From contig NC_091132.1 of the NCBI RefSeq assembly GCF_040183065.1, forward strand, positions 88,054,606 to 88,118,605: 64,000 nucleotides of DNA, in the 5' to 3' direction. A model generated the notes under the pieces. That model was not told the DNA's origin, ran no database searches, and saw nothing but the letters and a program-made list of their open reading frames with translations. Both the position numbers and the translations under genes were made by a program. Below, piece by piece: positions 10,342-22,900 of this stretch. Origin of the DNA: Periplaneta americana (Eukaryota; Arthropoda; Insecta; Blattodea; Blattidae). Position 1 is the stretch's first letter, and each line of letters opens with the position of its first letter.

Positions 10342-12560
10342 AACATATTTTGCTACGTGGAGAGGATGAATTTGAGATAGTATAATAATTGTATTATAGC
10401 CTAGAAATTTATGTCCGTAGTAAGAGAACTGCAAGGAGAGCTGGCCCCTCAAAGAATTTATGGACCATTTCCCTCATTTTTTTAAACCATCAAAAGTGTT
10501 ATCTCTTATTATCATCATCCATATAATTTCATATCGCTGTTCCGGAGGAACAATGACGTAAGTACAACATAGAATGTTTTCCAGGAGAAGCAAAAAGGAA
10601 ATGTTATTTAGATATAAATTGTATAAAAATAAGTAATAAATATTAAAAAAAAAACAGTGTAACAATAGATAAAATATTACAATTTTTGCTTACTTTTAAA
10701 TAGTAATGGTCAGATAGGGATGTTTTTAACATTCACCCCAATTTTGCATTGCGCCATTGTTCTTCGGGAACAATATATAATTTTGGTAATTCGGTAGAAA
10801 ACGTCGAATTAGGTAGGGGAGACCTAACTTTTACATATGTCGCTTTTTCACTAACTCAGCTGTTATACAGAATAATGAAACTAATGTTTTATTTGTCTTT
10901 TATCTATCGCTCATTTATCCTTTTCCTATTCCCTCTTTCCTTTCTAACTCTCTCTCTCTCTCTCTTTCTTATTCTTTTATTTATTTAATTTATTTTGCTT
11001 GCATTATTCCTTACAAACTTTTAATCTTACATTTAATTTAAATAGCCTATATATATCGGCCTATTTAATTTTAAATTACCTTGTGTGCAGCTGCCAGGAT
11101 TTGATCAAAACCTTTCGATTTTTTAATTGTTGTTTATCAAATACACATCAGTGCATGGTGCCAAGTGATAAAGTCTATGCTATGGGAATTAGTTTCTTTT
11201 GGCCTACAAAATTCTCATATTTTATTAGAACTGTATAAATGAAGCAAGCACACTAATTTATGGTAGAACTATACCTAATTCGGAATGTAATTTTGTGTTT
11301 ATCTGGGGGGGGGGGGCTACCATCTCCCCATACTCCCCACTTGTACGCTGTGCTGTCCCTTCCAAACACCCACTGGCAAAGACAAGTATTGCTTCCAGTG
11401 AGGTTAAGTTAGCGGAAAAACGGCATATATGTAAAAGGTAGGTTATACCTTTCCTACCCAATTACCGTCGAAACCAACGTTTTCTACCTAATTACCTAAA
11501 ATTTCAAAAACCGTACAGTTCAACTAGACTCGTTCATATTCAAATAAATGCAATCATAACACTGCAGGAATTTAAGGATTATATTTTACTCTGTGGTATG
11601 AGAGTTGTTATTACATTCTTGCACTACTACTGGCACATCTCTGGGATTCATTTCAACACATCTTTCTTCGTGACACAAAAGCGAAGCGCAACCTGCGACA
11701 GAGACGGTATGGGCCGCACCTGCTGAGCCTGACTCACGCACCTGTATTCCTTATTCCTTATAGTTGTCTGAATCATTCATAGATCGCTCGACCTCAATAG
11801 CAGTTCCTCAAAGTGAAATTTTCTTCAACGAATCTCACTTGTCCTGATCGTCCACAGAAATGACGTGACGTTCATATCAGTGGCATATCTGAGTAATGTG
11901 GCTTTATACATTTTTCGTAGCATGAAATCAGTAACAGAAGTAACAATTTGGAGGTCTCTAAATCGAGAGAACTTAGGACTTTTCACCCAAATCCTGTTTT
12001 AATTTTAGAGTTCTTTCTGTCTAGAATTCTCATCTAACTCGAAATTGCAGTCTCAGATTTAGATGCAACTATATCAGCAAGTTAGTATAATATTGTTATA
12101 ATCATGTAACTTACAGTATTTTTGCATTTGTAAAAAAGGGTGGTACAACTGACAAAGCACCATGACCTTTTACTGTATTTAGTATATTATAGTCATTTTA
12201 TTACTTATTTTTAAATATAAATTCGCAACATTACAAAATATTTATTGTAGACATCAAGTGGAAAATGTTAGAACTGGACAATACAGCTTCACTCTCACTA
12301 AAATGTAATTATTAGGATTGGGAAGTTCATTTTCATTATTTTTTTAAATATTACTATTGATATGCTGATTATCTGTGTGAATCACATATTTTCTACTCTT
12401 CTTGTTTAATTTTATTGTGAGTATAATTGCATATTTTGCACTTTTATATAACTGAATCATACTTTCATAAATATATTCTAATATAATCTATTTTAACAAT
12501 GGCCTCGTAAAAATAATAATAAAAAAAAGAAAAAATCTTAAAAGCTTTTTTAAAATTATA
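10342..12560. other. No gene; G-run and CT-rich patch
   Basis: Contains a CT repeat at about 10950-10968 and a 13-base G run at about 11311-11323. Short frames show no motif. Confidence 0.5.
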
Positions 12561-12580
12561 AATTTCTGTCAACTGGCATT

Positions 12581-13390
12581 TTAAGATAAACTAGCTTCCC
12601 TTCCCTTTATACGGAGGAGAGCCCGAAGGTTAAGCATGGCAATCTGAGGCATATTGTGCTTTATCATTTCTTTACATAGGAATGGTTGTTGGAGTCCGAA
12701 TGATCGTTTTCTTATGGACAAATTCACACAGTTATATGGTGTCACCTGTCGATTCAGCAATGTGGGCTCAATAGCTAGCAATTCAGTGTCAAGACTGGAG
12801 GAGGATGAACATGGTATGAAGTAACTTGCTTGATATTTTGAAATATAATACCCTGCTCCTGATCTCCTATCATCAGGGTTCAGAGATCCATCTGTGTAAA
12901 TTTGAAGGTGATCCTTATATGTGCTGCAGATTAGTTCCACTTCATCTAATTTAATGTATGGAGGATCATTTCTTGGAATGATTTCCTGGAATTTGTATAC
13001 CATGTTCTGGAATTACCGATTTCCATGGAGGAATTTCGTTCACAACTACTGGAGTTTTAGCAAAGATTGTGTCTGTGATATAGACTGGTATTTTCTTCTT
13101 TGTTTATTTTGTAGAAATTACACAGGATATTATCTGACAGTTTGAAGAACATCTGAGATCTGGATGAGGCTTGCAATTCTAAATATATTTTTAGATTCTT
13201 TTTTAATATAGTGTCCGAATGGTTGAATATTACATTCAATTTCTAGGGCAACAATTGATGTGGTTTTTGGTACTCCTAGGCATAATCTTAAGGCTGAATT
13301 TTGAAGAACAGAAATTTTTTGTAGATGAGTTGATGATGCTCCTCCCCATATTTCACATCCATAGGTAAATTTTGATCATATACCAGTATA
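12581..13390 (-). pseudogene. Non-LTR retrotransposon fragment (RT end plus RNase H)
   Basis: Minus-strand frames read YGCEIWGGASSTHLQKI, LQNSALRLCLGVPKTTS and IQPFGHYIKKNLKIYLELQA, the end of a Jockey/I-like reverse transcriptase. Then comes LQIYTDGSLNPDDRRSGAGY with TELLAIE, the first two acidic sites of an RNase H domain. Frame changes near 13055-13000 show it is dead. Confidence 0.75.
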
Positions 13391-13399
13391 AGCATATAA

Positions 13400-14819
13400 A
13401 ACAGACCCATTGTCGTGATATCTGATCCCCATTCCTTATTTCAATACTGTCTCTGTCTACTAGACCTATAATTTCATCTCACGTTGCCAGAATCTGAACA
13501 AGGTTTTCAGCATGAAAAGCCTTCTTTTATGTTTACAGAAACAAAAGTCCAATTTCGAGTACTTACCTTTAGGCAATTATGTTACGACTTTAAAGAAGTT
13601 AAGTGAAAATGTCCTGGTATTTGACTATACAAGACATTTATTCTTTTGTTCAGAAATGGCTAATTGTGGTTAGCTTTCATAAAGAAGTCGATCAAGTTAT
13701 GCAGAAAAGACAAAACCTATGTTACGAGAAATAATCCTAAAAATCTGTGGTGTGTATTCATATGCTGAACTGACATGACAATGTGGTACTTTGAAAAATA
13801 TTTTCCACAATTTTATTGATCTTCTTGTGATTGTATGCTAAAAGTTTTACGGAAATTCGAGGCTTCTACAAACTTTATATGTCACGCTACAAGTAGGGAC
13901 AAGCGTTTTTCACGAATTTCTGACAGTTAAGCCAGTTAAAATTTCTATAGGTATGGCCGAGATTCGTTCTGTAGACAAATTTTACTATCACGATTTGTCG
14001 CGAATTGTACTCATTTTTCCCAATTTTGCGAAACTGGCAATTGTTTGCATTAAGCACAATTTTTTTTACGAATATCGCTGAATTGTATATTCATCAGTCA
14101 ATAAAGTTCCATTTTTTTTTTTGACAATGAAACGTTCAAAATAAGTACAAAAGTGGGTTTGTCTTCTATGTTTCATCAAGTGGAAACCATGACTGTTGAG
14201 CTGTGAAAAATGAAAATCTCTATCCTGCATGGGCAATGCTTAGATTTGCTGCACACTAATACAACAAGATGTTTTCCACATTTGCAGCAAGATTACACTA
14301 TGAAGACTAAGGAATAATGTAGGGGAACGATTTTACCGATTTTTTTAAAAGTGATTTTCATATTTAAATTCGAACTTTTTCTTCGAAAGTTACATGTTCA
14401 AAATACTGGTACCGACTCTTCTTTTACAAATTACAGCAGTTTTATTTACCAACTTTGATGTATTTTATTCACTGTTTCATAGTGTCGCTATCTATAAGCA
14501 TAAACAACTCTAGATTTTTATTGAATTGTTACTTTTTTGGTTTTCTTCCCTGCAGAAAGTACCTGTATACATGGAACCTAACAAATGTTATGTAACACAC
14601 ATTTCATAATTTGAAAAACAAATTATCTATGAATATAAGATTTATTTTTTTTTTTTTTACACAGTGTCATTAGTTGGACAATGATTCTAGTGTTTAATCC
14701 AAAATATAAATTAGCATTAACATAATCAGCTTTAATTTGATATATGCAACAGCCTTTTAAGTTAAATTTTAATGCATGCTTCTTTTTCTGAAAATGATGT
14801 ATTCTGTTCTGTAACTTTT
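13400..14819. other. No gene seen
   Basis: AT-rich, no supported feature. Confidence 0.5.
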
Positions 14820-14920
14820 TATTAAATTTTACTGCTTGTATACTTTGTGACCTGGTAGAGTGTAAGAGAAGGCCCTATGGCCTTAACTCTGCCAGTATAA
14901 ATAAAGAATTATTATTATAA
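14820..14920 (+). repeat. LINE 3'-end fragment
   Basis: GACCTGGTAGAGTGTAAGAG and GGCCCTATGGCCTTAACTCT followed by AATAAAGAATTATTATTAT, the usual 3' end of an abundant insect LINE group (recognition from memory). Confidence 0.55.
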
Positions 14921-17079
14921 AAGTATGTATAAATAAAAAAAGGAATTAAGTTTAGGTACCTATTATTAAGAATGAACTTATGCTTTCGGTTAAAAATAAG
15001 CGAAGTGTGCGCCTCTTTTTACAAATTATGTATTTTTAGGAAATTAGAAAACCAAGGAATCACAAAATAGCAAAACCTCGAAACATAAAATTTTAATCAA
15101 GAACCTATAAATACCTTGTTGTTTAGTCAATTGTCCGAAGACAGGTCTGGACCCCACAAGTGACACCAACAAGGCATCACTCATGAGGCAACTAGGCCAG
15201 AAGATAATGGGGTAGGATGGCCAGTTGCTTTCCCCCTCCATTGCATATATCGCCCACTAACTACATATTACATTAATCAGACTTCAGATGTATGCAAACA
15301 ATTGTTTTTCCTCTGACACATATCGTCAAGTGAGCTGTAATGCCTGGTAATTAGATCTACATATCAGCCAGCGCCTCAATCAGAGGATATACATATACCT
15401 TAAGACACAATAAAGAACACCCTTCTGAGATGAGGTATGTTAGAAATATTATTTATATTGAAGAGAAATTATACTGTTTTTATTTAATACAATTTACAAA
15501 ACAAATCCACAAGGTACAAGTTCATCTTATAGTTGCCACGAATTTAATGCATTTTTTATGAACAGATGAACTTGTACTTTTATCATAACTACTTCTAGTG
15601 ACAATAACAGTAACATTAACCTCGTATGTTAATCATATTTGGTTTCAGTATATGCATAAAATTATTAACTTTTATTAGATTACCGGTAGTTATATGCATT
15701 CCATAGGAATATGAATAGAATAAAAAATATTTTATAAAATTAATACTATATAAATGCACTTAATTAGGAAGTAGTATACAGTAACATATAAGTAGTCTGC
15801 TAGTAAATATGTTTATATAAAAACTATAAGTTACATTACTTTATCAAACAGACTGTTTATAAATGAGTTTACATGTATACTTTAAAAAGATATAAAATAC
15901 CTCGTCACCTAAGCTTAGATTCATGACTGAGGTCACACAGCTATTGGTCAATAAGGCCACAGTCCTACCAGTTTCCTCCTGTCTGTTCTCGTCTTAAGGA
16001 TAATTCTTTTTTTTTTCTGTCCTGTGAACTTGAACCTGTATTTTACACACATTATATGCACTTCACTGAGACGTATTTTAACAATATAGTGCAATAAATA
16101 TAGCTAAGGTATACCTACATAAGCAAACAAGTATGTTCCTATCTTAAAGGTCACCAGCTTCACATATTTTCAATGTTTCTTCGTATTTGCTATAGCTATT
16201 AATAAAAAAAAATCTCGTATGGTTTACTCTCCTCTACATACCTTATCATAGCAGACAGTGGAAGATATTTAATCAAAAAGATTTTCATACGAGAGTATTT
16301 CCTCCTGACTTTCACATTACTTTTGATTATGAAGAAGCCAGTGAACAATACATTTCTATGGAAAAATTTAATTCTGCTAATAGTTTAAACCACTGCCTAT
16401 GCTTATCATCTAATACATCACTTTGACTCGATCTAGTAATCATGTTTGGCCTTAGTGCAGAGACACTAAAATAAATAGCATCATTTTTGCATTTTCAGTA
16501 ATATAGAAATTACCAAGCAAGGGCCCTCTGCAGTGTCTTTATTCAAAGCTTTGGATTTCCTTCGCAAAGTAATGTGTATGTAAGCATCTGTATGTATGCA
16601 CACATATCCATACCCAAACCACCATCCCCACACAAACATAAACGTATATGCAGATATCCTTCAGTCTGTTTTCGCATTAGAGCAGTCTTACACGTTTCTA
16701 CTGTGTTTGTTCATGTAAATTACTGAAACATAGCACTGTCAATGTCCTATTGCCTTTACAAAACCATAACTTACAAAATGATAATATAAAAACATTTATG
16801 GAACATTTTATTCTACAGAAATTCCTTTGAGAATCGATGAAGGAGAAAATTTCAATACCTCTTGCAGTCATCTGTCAATAATTAATATCATTATTTTAAA
16901 TACTCTGTTCATTAAGTTTTCACTAAATTTCTGAATTACCTTTCTTCATCCCACCAATGAAAAGAAATAAATGGTCCGTCCACATGGCACTTTTGTATGT
17001 GACACAATGATACCTATCGGTCATGTGGTGCATTGAGTTTATGTTCCTGGCACATGAAGGTCAAACTACATCACACATG
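14921..17079. other. No gene seen, downstream of stumps
   Basis: AT-rich with no recognisable coding sequence. Confidence 0.45.
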
Positions 17080-17814
17080 TCAACTGTTGTAACAAGAAAT
17101 GTGTATATTCAGAGTTCAGTATTTCTTCATTAAAAAGTAATATGGCTGAATTTCGGTTTTCTTTAGAACATCCATTAGGTGTCTTACCCAACAAGTGAGA
17201 ATTTCTTGTTCTTCACACATAGAGTTACAAAGTCGTTGAAAATCAAATCATACTAAATTTAGTATGTGTCATTAGCTACAACAAGAATTCAAGATGGAGA
17301 AATAGATCCATATCTAGTTTTCTTCTCCAACGAGGCTTGATTCCATCTCCACGGCCGTGTAAATTCATAAAATTACCGCTACTGGTCCACTGAAAAGCCA
17401 GACATTATTCAATGAGTTTCCCTATATGACGAGAAAGTCAGTGTATAGTGTGCCATGATTGGGGAAAGAAATGTCGGACCATTAACACTTGATGCCGTTA
17501 AGTATGTGAATATGATTTTACATTCCATTTATTAAGGGCTGATCGAGGTGCAGTGAAATTACACATTTTTTTAACAGAATTCTACAGTGAAAGTTTTCTT
17601 ATAGGAAATTAATCGTATTCTAGGACAGAGCCATTAGTGTTATTCTGTGGTATCCTGATTCTAACCCCTTGTGACTTGCATCTCTGGGGTACACTGAAAG
17701 ATAAAATGTACAGGATAAACTTACGCATGTCAGAAGATCTCAAACATAATATCCGTAAACAGAATGCCTCTGTTTGTGGGCGAACTTGAGCGAATAATCA
17801 ATTACAGGTTATGC
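17080..17814 (+). pseudogene. Decayed mariner-type transposase, first part
   Basis: Scattered frames resemble a mariner-type DDE protein: near 17310-17400 FSNEA, FHLHGRVNS and YRYWSTEKPDII; near 17425-17490 SLYDEKVSV and CAMIGERNVGPL; near 17655-17740 SNPCDLHLWGTLKDKMYRI. Many stops. The order matches the transposase of the element at 22683-24202. A hAT-like element interrupts it at 17815. Confidence 0.65.
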
Positions 17815-18941
17815 TAGGCTGACCAGACATCCCCAATTTCTGGGGGCAGTCCCCGGTTTTAAGTTGCTGTCCCCGTTTTTGTCCCCAGAAGTTTTGATTT
17901 TGTTTCAATGACATTTTAAACGTGAATATTTAAGTATCGTGATAAAACTACTGCGATTCATGCACATTTCTGAATGGTTCTCAGTATGAGACTGAAGAAC
18001 CAGCAAGCACAGTATGAGATATTCTGCACTCTTTAAGATGAACATACCATCTTTGTCTTCATTCGTGTTGCGCAGAAGCTTTAGAACTGCAGCAGCGTCC
18101 ATTTTTAAGTAGTTAAAAAAATTGGAAGTTTTGTGACAAATTCTATTCCATTTGAAAATCTTCTCTAAATAGTGTCATTAATCATGTGTCTTTCAGTCAG
18201 TAATTCGTCAATTGAAAGACTTTTCTCCACAATGAACTCAATCTGACTGATGAAAAGTAAAGAATGAAAATTGAAACAGCTTTGTTACAAGTGAAAACAA
18301 ACTTTCATTTCTCATGTGAAGAACTTAGTGTAAAGCTATCTGGGAATGAACAGATTCTTAAAAAGATACATTCTTCAGACAAGTACTTGTAAAATATGTG
18401 TTAGAGTTCAGAGTGTACAATATTATGTGAAAGACTTCTATGCATAGGTCAGTACTGAAATTGGATTCTTAGTGGCCATAATTATGTATTGGAGATTACG
18501 TGTGTTTATTCATTTAATTAAAAAAGTTAAGATACTCTACAAATTTAGTGTGCAAAGTTCTACTGTTGTTGATCCACACCTGTGGAGTAACGATCAGCAC
18601 GTCTGGCCGCGGAACCAGGTGGCCCGGGTTCGAATCCCGGTCGGGGCAAGTTACCTGGTTGAGGTTTATTCCGGGGTTTTCCCTCAACCCAATACGAGCA
18701 AATGCTGGGTAACTTTAGGTGCTGGACCCCGGACTCATTTCACAGGTATTATCACCTTCATATCATTCAGATGCTAAATAAGCTAGATGTTGATACAGCA
18801 TCGTAAAATAACCCAATAAAGTATCTACTGTTACATTTATTGTCTGCAACATTTCAACAGATAGTGACTAGATAAGTGTTTGTAGTTTCTCTTGAAATTG
18901 CTGATGTCCCCTGCTGGATCATAAAAAATCTGGTCAGCCTA
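17815..18941. mobile_element. hAT-like element inside the mariner remnant
   Basis: Ends TAGGCTGACCAGA and its inverse TCTGGTCAGCCTA, flanked by GGTTATGC (17807-17814) and GGTTAAGC (18942-18949), an 8-bp duplication with one mismatch. An 8-bp duplication points to hAT. It contains a SINE and no clear transposase. Confidence 0.75.
18568..18823 (+). repeat. tRNA-derived SINE, near-complete
   Basis: Flanked by TCTACTGTT at 18559-18567 and 18824-18832. Head TGTGGAGTAACGATCAGCAC with B box GGTTCGAATCC, body TTCCGGGGTTTTCCCTCAAC, tail GTTGATACAGCATCGTAAAA. Confidence 0.9.
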
Positions 18942-19030
18942 GGTTAAGCAGGTGCGAAAAATATACAGAAAGTCAATTTTAGCATGTCCTTGGGAACATA
19001 AGATATTACCAGCGCCACATGACAGATCGA
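18942..19030 (+). pseudogene. Mariner remnant, part after the hAT insert
   Basis: Sequence directly after the target duplication continues the disrupted mariner-like stretch. It is too decayed for a firm reading. Confidence 0.4.
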
Positions 19031-19631
19031 TATACCATTGCTACACATACATACGAAAGCCACTGTGAAAACACGCCACATTAGATTGAGACACTCAGTA
19101 TTAAATTATCTCGTTACCATATACATATCAAACAAACAACAGATAAAATTACACATCCTCCACGTAACAATCATTTTCACACATATAAGTTTTCATTACA
19201 CCATAAATTTTCAACTCATTGCTTTCTTCGACTCACATTGCATATTTTTATAAATTACTCGTACCTGATGTACTGAAGTTTTACAAAAGATTTTCATGCT
19301 AAATTACATAGTCATAAAAGTTATTTGAACAAGGAGCACACTAGTTCTCTTACATGCCATTCTTACGAGTATGTATGATACCACTTTGGACATACTCTCC
19401 TCTTGAGTTATTGTAGTATTTGATGAAATACAAGCTTCCTTTAAATTTTAAAATACAAGTCACTTTCACTTACAAAACACCAAGTTCCTCCCGCAAGTGT
19501 TCTTTGGTTTTTCTATCAGTGTGGTAATGTGGAGTAATATTTATAATAAAAAAAATACTTTTTGGCACTGATGTGGTCTGCACCATAGTCTAACCCATGT
19601 CTTAAAACACGTAAACTACAGAATATACACC
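19031..19631 (-). other. stumps 3' UTR and flank
   Basis: Lies directly after the stumps stop codon. AT-rich; the poly(A) site was not fixed. Confidence 0.5.
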
Positions 19632-19975
19632 CTACTTCATCCTTGGTGGTACAGGAGGAGGGGCTGCAGATGCTGCCAAATTTACATACTCTGGCAAGTC
19701 AGAGCCTTCACTCGGGGTTGGACTCTGTGGAGAATGAACGGCACCAACCCTTCCAAGTTCCTCAAATGTATTTCCCTCTGATCTTACACTTGTCCCCACC
19801 TTAGGACTGTCTCTACCAGGAACATTTATGTAGTCAATAGTAATATTATCAGTTGGAGCGTCTGCCAGTTCTAAATATTCACAGTCACCACTGTCACTTT
19901 CTCTACGCTGCTCGATACTGATGCCATTATTCTTGTTCGCTCTCCTCTTGCTTGTGGGTGACCTCAGGATCATTC
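19632..19975 (-). CDS. stumps: stumps last exon: YxN motifs and proline-rich C-terminus
   Basis: Acceptor TTTTTTCGAAG; phase 1 in, stop TAG at 19632-19634. Contains [20 protein letters not shown] and [10 protein letters not shown], then [10 protein letters not shown] at the end. YINV and YVNL fit the Grb2 SH2 consensus (YxN), and PPVPPR fits a class II SH3 ligand (PxxPxR). These would suit recruitment of Ras/MAPK adaptors, in line with the known role of stumps. The 3' UTR must start at 19631; its end was not determined. Confidence 0.87.
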
Positions 19976-22900
19976 CTTCGAAAAAATTACCACACTTTTA
20001 TTTTAAGTCGTAATATGTGTTCTGATTTATGAAATACATACAGTAAAACTTCATTTATACGTTTTATGCAGACAGAAGAAAAAGCACATAATTAAAAAAA
20101 AAAAAACATAACTGAAATAGCATTTATTTTAATTTGTGACTATTTTGCAAAAAAGAAGTCAGTTATTTTGGACTGCTTGTTCCTAAGGAATAAATCAGGC
20201 CCTCAAATTGTGATAGCTTAGTTGTTCCATAATTTGTTCAGTTATATCATGATGTGTTATGAAATGTTTCACTGTTTCTAAAGCAATTAACTGCATCATT
20301 AAAGGACACAAGATTGTTGAGGCAAGCATAGGCGGGCAGCTTAGAATTAATGAATTGATCTAACTTAAAAATATATGTAATATCGAGCATAGTAGAACAC
20401 AATAATACATTACAAAATTTTTAATCTTAGGTACTGATTTGGACTTCAAGTCGTGTATCCAGAATAAATATGAAGCAGTTATTAGAAGAAGGGCCCAAAT
20501 CGATATGTTTAGTCTGTTAGCGCGTTTGGCCGCGAAACCAGGTGGCCCAGGTTCGAATCCTGGTTGGGGCAAGTTATCTGGTTGAGGTTTTTCCCAGGGT
20601 TTTCCCTCAACCCAATATGAGCAAATGCTGGGTAACTTTCGGTGCTGGACCCCCGGATACATTTCACTGGCATCATCACCTTCATCTCATTCAGACGCTA
20701 AATAAGCTAAGATGTTGATAAAGAGTCGTAAAATATGCTACTTAAATAAATAAAAAAAGAAATCAATTTAAATTTTACAGGACGGACAAAAAAATAAATA
20801 TATATTATTATCAAATGTAGATATAAAAGTTGTTGTTTTCTAATGCCAGGCGTTTGACAATAAAGTCATTTGACCTCTTGCACTTCAATATTTTTCAAAG
20901 ATATTATCATGGTCAGCCACTGAAGCACAGATTTTGAGGTAGATATAAAAGTAAATTGCCTAACATTAAATATATAAGACATCCATGAAGATCTAATGTC
21001 ATTTTCACATTTTTAACAGTCGTTTAAATTGGAGTAATCACATTTTGAAAAATTATAATTGGGACCTTTTTCTACAATCCTACTTTTATGAAAGATAAAA
21101 TACTTACAAAAAACTGTATTTTGAATACAAATCAAGTTCTAACGTGTCAGATTAGAAGACCAATACTGTACATATAAGACAACATGTTACAAAAACTGAA
21201 ATACAAAGCAACAAATTATATTTTAAAAAATAATAAAAATAAACTTCTGTTTAAGTTATATGAACTTCGCTAACATCATTTTAAGCATATAGCTTACAAA
21301 ACATGTTCAAGTTTTCACTGCATTGATATCTCATATTACATATTAGTGCATGTCTTGTATTTCGTTATCCTCACTTTGTGTATCCTTGTCTTACAAGATG
21401 TCAACTTCTTGTAGAAGTTCAAAGCCTGCAGATTTGTAACATATTTTGAGTTTCATGACATCTTTTAGCTTAGCTGCCTTCATAGAGAGTGTCTTTGTGT
21501 ACAGAGGCTCAGAAGGAAGAGGGACATGATTAACATTAGATTTCATAATTTCTAACTGAAAAGATCTAAAGTCATTGATGGCAACACTGGCCTCAAGTGC
21601 TTTATGGTACTGGGTGAAAACAAAAAGTTTATCCTTTGTGATCATGAACTTGATACCTTCAGTATTTTTTGCTACAGTGCTATATCTGAAGAACGGTTCC
21701 AAATGCTTTGAAAAATTTGTGATCATGAATCCTTTTACTGCCACCATTGTGAATTTTGTTGATATTACATCATCTATCCACTCTTCAGGACTTTCCACAC
21801 GTTCAAGTTTCCTCTACATTTATGCTTTATGACAGCAAAGTGTCGGTCATATGGGAGATAACTGTGATCACTTTCTGGAAAGAAGTGTAAGATCTCCCAA
21901 GTTCATATTCCTTCCATAGACTGCCATCTGTCTAACAAATATAGATTTTAGCCTGGCATCTATGGTAATAAATTCAAACATGAACTTTAAATTGCCATAT
22001 TAAAAAGAATTAAGGTATTTTAATATAGTAATTTTAGTTTCAAGAATCCCAACTATAAACTACTAGGCCCTTGTTCTACAAACGTACACAGGAGAGTTAC
22101 AACAAAGTCCCAAGTGAAATAATTGGGTCCTTCGTCTAACAATCATGCAATACAATGTGTGAGTTCTCCTTAAATTATACAAATAACTGGGACCTTGTTA
22201 TACTCACCGAATGAGCCTACAGAAGAAGTGCAAGGAAATTTAAAAAAGTTAATTTTGGAAAAATCACTAGTTGGGCCCTTCTTCTAGTAACTGCTTCATA
22301 CATAAGAAATTGTCTCTACAATAAAATAATTTATCGTTTAAAATTACTTAATGCAAAACTTACCAGGTTTTGTGATAGAATTCGATTCACGCCCATTTGG
22401 CTCACTGCTGTTGCATGCCTCAAATTCCAATGTATCTGGTCGTGGTGAAGGCCAAGGAGGACGTTTCTGAACCATAAATAATTTATTAAAGAGTTAAAGA
22501 CAAAAACAGTGTCGCTAGCAAAAAGAATAACTTGTCATAAGTCTTCATTTTTATAGGTATGTCCACATTTTGAGTGTCGGAAAAACATAGAGCAAGAATT
22601 GTGAGATTTCATTAATTTCTCCGAGAAATTATCTTAAATAACATGTATTAACTGGTTATCAGGATATAGGCTAATACTAGTGTACTACTGGGTGGACGAG
22701 ACGAAACGCCACCGCTTAACCGAAAGTCTAGTGGCCCCTGCATGCTATAAGAGTAGTCTCCTACCGTCAAAGCGCGATAGTAATATGAGGTACGATAAAA
22801 ACATAAAAAGCTTACTGCCAAAGCGATAATAATATGCGGTACGATAAAAACATAAAAGTTTACCTCATTCTTGTAAATGCTGGAAATGGTGGCCTTCTGC

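Noticed and set aside
21391..21798. A long minus-strand frame as a stumps exon
   Set aside because: Penultimate and last exons join in phase without it. Its motifs suggest a transposon-derived protein and it continues upstream in another frame.
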